Shown here piece after piece: positions 6,087 through 8,518 of a DNA stretch of 8,518 bases (positions within the stretch are counted from its first letter, which is position 1; the number at the start of each line of letters is the position of its first letter). Source of the stretch: an uncultured Bacilli bacterium (lineage in GTDB: Bacteria; Bacillota_I; Bacilli_A; RF39; UBA660). The notes below the pieces were generated by a model. That model had not been told where the DNA came from, did no database searches, and saw only the letters and a list, made by a program, of their open reading frames with translations. The stretch lies in assembly GCA_934153655.1 (NCBI GenBank), contig CAKPFH010000046.1, positions 1 to 8,518 on the forward strand. Reading direction: 5' to 3'. Made by a program: the position numbers and the translations under genes.

Positions 6087-7072
6087 TAATCCTCCTTTAA
6101 AGTAGCATAAATAACTGCTTTAATTGTATGTAATCTATTTTCAGCTTCAATAAATACTTTTGATTTGTTAGATTCAAACACTTTATCTTCTACTTCCATT
6201 TCTGGTATTTTAAATTTTTCATAGATATCTTTGGCAATTGTTGTATTTAAATCATGAAAAGATGGTAAAGCATGCATGAAAATGGCATTTTCTTTTTGAA
6301 AACAAGATTCTTTTATTTGATATTTTTTTAGTAATTTAATTCTTTGTTCCCAAACACTATCAGGTTCACCCATTGATACCCAAACGTCAGTATAGATAAT
6401 ATCACTATTCTTGCATCCTTCCATTAAATCTTCAGTGAAAGTTATAGTTACAGAGTTTTTTAAAGCAATAGCTTTACATGTTTCAATTAATTCTTCTTTT
6501 GGCCATAATTCTTTAGGACCACAGCCAACAAAATTAATTCCCATTTTAGAACATACTACCATTAAAGAATTACCAGCATTATTTCTTAAATCACCAACAA
6601 ATGTTAATTGTAATCCTTTTAAATGACCAAATACTTCTTCAATTGTTAACATATCAGCAAGCATTTGCGTTGGATGGAATTCATCAGTTAAACCATTCCA
6701 AACAGGTACACTTGAAGCTTCAGCAAGTTCCTCAACAATACTTTGAGAGAATCCTCGATATTCAATTCCATCATACATACGTGATAATACTTTTGCTGTG
6801 TCTTCAATACTTTCTTTTTTACCCATTTGACTACTTTTAGGATCAAGATAAGTTGAATGCATTCCTAAATCACTGGCAGCTACTTCAAAAGCACAACGCG
6901 TTCTTGTAGATGTCTTTTCAAAAAGTAAAGCAATATTTTTACCTTTTAAATATTTATGTTCCACTCCTTCATGTTTCATTTTTTTAAATTTATGAGCAAG
7001 ATCTAATAAATATCTAATTTCATCTTCCGTATAGTCTAAAAGTTTTAAAAAATCACGGTTTTTAAGATTCAC
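6086..7072 (-). CDS. arcB: Ornithine carbamoyltransferase paralogue with HALP in place of HCLP
   Basis: A 328-residue carbamoyltransferase. STRTR (55-59), HPTQ (133-136), GDLRNNAGNSL (160-170) and DVWVSMG (229-235) are present, so carbamoyl-phosphate binding and the SMG loop look intact. The HCLP motif that lines the amino-acid side of the site in OTCs reads HALP (267-270). The codon is GCT where the paralogue has TGC, so this is not a single-base slip. The equivalent Cys of E. coli OTC (Cys273, from memory) influences ornithine affinity and metal inhibition. Aspartate carbamoyltransferases have HPLP here, but everything else is OTC-like. The start is GTG at 7070-7072, directly after the arcA1 TAA, with GGGAGG five bases upstream; no ATG gives a better alignment. 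OTCs are trimers with active sites at subunit contacts, so mixed trimers with the canonical copy are possible. It may retain slower OTC activity, prefer another amine or be regulatory. Confidence 0.88.
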   Translation of the reverse strand: MNLKNRDFLKLLDYTEDEIRYLLDLAHKFKKMKHEGVEHKYLKGKNIALLFEKTSTRTRCAFEVAASDLGMHSTYLDPKSSQMGKKESIEDTAKVLSRMYDGIEYRGFSQSIVEELAEASSVPVWNGLTDEFHPTQMLADMLTIEEVFGHLKGLQLTFVGDLRNNAGNSLMVVCSKMGINFVGCGPKELWPKEELIETCKAIALKNSVTITFTEDLMEGCKNSDIIYTDVWVSMGEPDSVWEQRIKLLKKYQIKESCFQKENAIFMHALPSFHDLNTTIAKDIYEKFKIPEMEVEDKVFESNKSKVFIEAENRLHTIKAVIYATLKED

Positions 7073-8314
7073 TTAATCCTCCCTGATAAGTGGCATACTC
7101 ATACATCTTGGTCCACCTCTACCACGTGATAATTCAGCACTTTGCATTTCAAATACTTTAATACCATGACTTCTTAATATTTCATTAGTTACATTATTTC
7201 TATTGTAAACAACAACAACTCCTGGAGCTATACATAAAGTATTAGTTCCATCATTCCATTGTTCACGTTCACTTGCAACTTTATCTCCTCCAGCACATGG
7301 AATTAAAGTAATATCGCGTTTTAAATATTTACTTAAAATATTTTCAAGAGAATCATGAATTTCTTTAACTTTTAAATCCTCATCACTATTAGGATCATTT
7401 CCCTCTTTAATTTCAAATACTTGTAAAGTTTCCATAATACCTGGATGATAAGTAAATTTATCATAATCTATTTGAGTAAATACAGTATCAAGATGCATAA
7501 AAGCACGTGAAACAGGAATATTAAACGCTAAAATTGTTTCAATTTTACAATCTTTATTTTTAAATATTTCTTTAGCTAGTTTATCAATTGCTCCTGGTTC
7601 AGTTCTTTGACTAATACCAACTGCAAGTACTTTATCAGTTAAATTTAAAATATCTCCACCTTCAATATGACAATCAAAAGTACGATCATAATACTTATCA
7701 ACATGTCCTTTATACTTTGGATGATGAGTAAAAATATAATCAGCATAAATTGTTTCTCTATTTCTTGTAACTGAATACATTCTATTTAAAGATATACCCG
7801 ACCCGATAGTTGCAAATGGATCTCTTGTGAAATACAAGTTTGGCATAGGATCTACTATAAAATCACTTTCAGCAGTTACCAAATCAACAAGAGATTTTTC
7901 CATTACTCTTTTATTCTTATCTAATTCACTTATTTGAATACCTTCCATTGTTTTTAAAACAAATGCTTTAGTATTTTTAATACTCATCAAGTAATCATAT
8001 ACTAAATCACGATACTTAGGAGTATTAATTCCTGCTTCTTTTATAAATCTTTTTATAAATCTAGGTTTTAATTTTGGATTAGAATCCAAAGTCTCTGCCA
8101 TCAAATCTTCAAGATAAACAACATTTATATCATTATTTCTTAAAATTTGAACAAATTCATCATGTTCAGCTTGAGCATCCTTTAAAAAAGGAATATCATC
8201 AAACAATAATTCTTGTAATGTATTAGGTGTTAAGTTTAATAGTTCTTTTCCTGGACGGTGAACTAAAACTTCTTTAAGTGGTTTAATTTCACTTGTAACA
8301 TTTAATATATTCAT
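7073..8314 (-). CDS. arcA: Arginine deiminase, first copy, canonical active site
   Basis: A 413-residue cytosolic enzyme, normal for the family (about 405-418), hydrolysing arginine to citrulline and ammonia. Residues in order: Asp165 within NLYFTRDPFA (159-168), Glu218 in IEGGD, His274 and Asp276 in FMHLDT, and nucleophile Cys404 in SRGRGGPRCMSMP (396-408). The Arg positions known to hold the substrate in bacterial ADIs are kept (VTR near 184, SQR near 237, RGRGG near 399). An acidic insert around 303-313 is not shared with ArcA2. The ATG at 8312-8314 has AGGGAGG four bases upstream. It is the first gene of the operon, with a leader of only about 17 bases, which leaves no room for a riboswitch or attenuator. 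The pathway supplies ATP and ammonia, which raises acid tolerance. Confidence 0.95.
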   Translation of the reverse strand: MNILNVTSEIKPLKEVLVHRPGKELLNLTPNTLQELLFDDIPFLKDAQAEHDEFVQILRNNDINVVYLEDLMAETLDSNPKLKPRFIKRFIKEAGINTPKYRDLVYDYLMSIKNTKAFVLKTMEGIQISELDKNKRVMEKSLVDLVTAESDFIVDPMPNLYFTRDPFATIGSGISLNRMYSVTRNRETIYADYIFTHHPKYKGHVDKYYDRTFDCHIEGGDILNLTDKVLAVGISQRTEPGAIDKLAKEIFKNKDCKIETILAFNIPVSRAFMHLDTVFTQIDYDKFTYHPGIMETLQVFEIKEGNDPNSDEDLKVKEIHDSLENILSKYLKRDITLIPCAGGDKVASEREQWNDGTNTLCIAPGVVVVYNRNNVTNEILRSHGIKVFEMQSAELSRGRGGPRCMSMPLIRED

Positions 8315-8318
8315 ATAT

Positions 8319-8325
8319 CCTCCCT
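8319..8325 (-). promoter_or_regulatory. Ribosome binding site of arcA1
   Basis: AGGGAGG on the minus strand, four bases before the ATG. It fixes the start of the first operon gene and is almost identical to the sites used inside the operon. Confidence 0.8.
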
Positions 8326-8337
8326 ATTCTTAATTTT

Positions 8338-8365
8338 ATTATAACATATTTTTTTATTTTTTCTA
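8338..8365 (-). promoter_or_regulatory. Promoter of the arc operon
   Basis: The minus strand has a perfect TATAAT (8338-8343) with TGT directly before it, an extended -10. TAGAAA (8360-8365, 4/6 to TTGACA) lies 16 bases further upstream. The predicted start is near 8331. The flanking DNA is A-rich and could act as an UP element. I see no convincing ArgR, CcpA or Crp/Fnr-type operator nearby. Confidence 0.7.
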
Positions 8366-8423
8366 TTTTTTTTAGTTAATATTAATTATTTTACATTTAT
8401 TTTTACTTTTATTAATTAATTAT

Positions 8424-8518
8424 TTAAAAATTCTTGTAATTCCCTAGTTTGACAGTTGTGCTATAAAAATCTTCTCTAGATATTGAAAAATCTAGTTTTT
8501 TTATCATTTTATACTTGC
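8424..8518 (-). CDS. Possible C-terminal end of an upstream gene, cut by the window edge
   Basis: One minus-strand frame is open from the edge to TAA 8424-8426, about 31 codons, containing KKLDFSISREDFYSTTVKLG near its end. The other two frames stop at once. This stretch is less AT-rich than the promoter region beside it, as coding DNA would be. An internal ATG at 8505-8507 lacks an obvious binding site within the window. I cannot assign a family. It lies about 110 bases before arcA1 and ahead of the arc promoter, so it would be a separate unit. A frame this short may be chance. Confidence 0.35.
   Translation of the reverse strand, partial: KYKMIKKLDFSISREDFYSTTVKLGNYKNF

Larger units (their letters stand above)
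3877..8314 (-). repeat. Tandem duplication of an arcA-arcB unit
   Basis: Unit 1 (8314 to 6086) and unit 2 (6086 to 3877) each hold a deiminase followed at once by a carbamoyltransferase, in the same order and orientation, with matching gene ends (…RED or …LKED/LKD followed by the stop). The deiminases match at about 54% of residues and the carbamoyltransferases at about 74% by hand alignment. The duplication is therefore not recent as a whole, although some DNA blocks are still identical. Gene order and the shared junction layout point to duplication as a two-gene block rather than two separate events, though import of a second cassette from a relative is possible. Confidence 0.85.

Noticed and set aside
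6411..6840. Two overlapping plus-strand open frames of 71 and 79 codons
   Set aside because: Both are antisense to arcB1, lack binding sites and resemble nothing; shadow frames.
8366..8420. ArgR box, Crp/Fnr-type or CcpA operator upstream of arcA1
   Set aside because: Some words such as ATGTAAAATAATTAATAT vaguely resemble an ARG box, but in sequence this AT-rich the match is no better than chance; no TGTGA-N6-TCACA or cre-like site is present.
8449..8454. Perfect TTGACA as a plus-strand -35 element
   Set aside because: No -10-like hexamer at 16-18 bases; TATAAA comes only 7 bases later, and no plus-strand gene follows in the window.

Overview
The window is very AT-rich, with only a few short GC-richer stretches inside coding sequence. 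Every tryptophan codon I checked is TGG, and TGA ends one of the arginine deiminase genes, so the standard bacterial code fits better than the Mycoplasma code. Strong AGGAGG-type ribosome binding sites, the ADI-pathway sequence types and the base composition suggest a low-GC Bacillota/Mycoplasmatota-type bacterium, for example a gut Bacilli lineage. This placement is an inference. All genes supported here are on the minus strand.

Right half and centre (8314 down to 1484): one tightly packed arginine deiminase (ADI) operon, read arcA1-arcB1-arcA2-arcB2-arcC-arcD. Genes abut or overlap at every junction (0 nt, 1-nt overlap, 4-nt ATGA overlap, 1-nt gap, 8-nt overlap), and the next gene's Shine-Dalgarno sits in the last codons of the gene before. 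A consensus TATAAT with extended TGn precedes arcA1, and a hairpin terminator follows arcD. Together the products would import arginine, deiminate it to citrulline, split citrulline by phosphorolysis to ornithine and carbamoyl phosphate, make ATP from the latter and export ornithine.

The unusual point is that the deiminase/carbamoyltransferase pair is present twice in tandem, and each pair holds one canonical and one altered enzyme. ArcA1 has the usual FTRDP substrate loop and ArcA2 has APRDP. ArcB2 has the usual HCLP ornithine motif and ArcB1 has HALP. By hand count the two ArcA proteins are about 54% identical and the two ArcB proteins about 74%.

Left part (1 to 1483): a sparsely coding zone holding a short HAD-family phosphatase gene (741 to 49) with its own promoter, and a decayed small gene (1194 to 824) broken by two frame changes but still preceded by an intact ribosome binding site and promoter and followed by a hairpin. 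Between that promoter and the arcD terminator is extremely AT-rich sequence with an inverted repeat and a short tandem repeat but no gene I can support. At the right edge an open frame ending at 8424 may be the C-terminus of an upstream gene.
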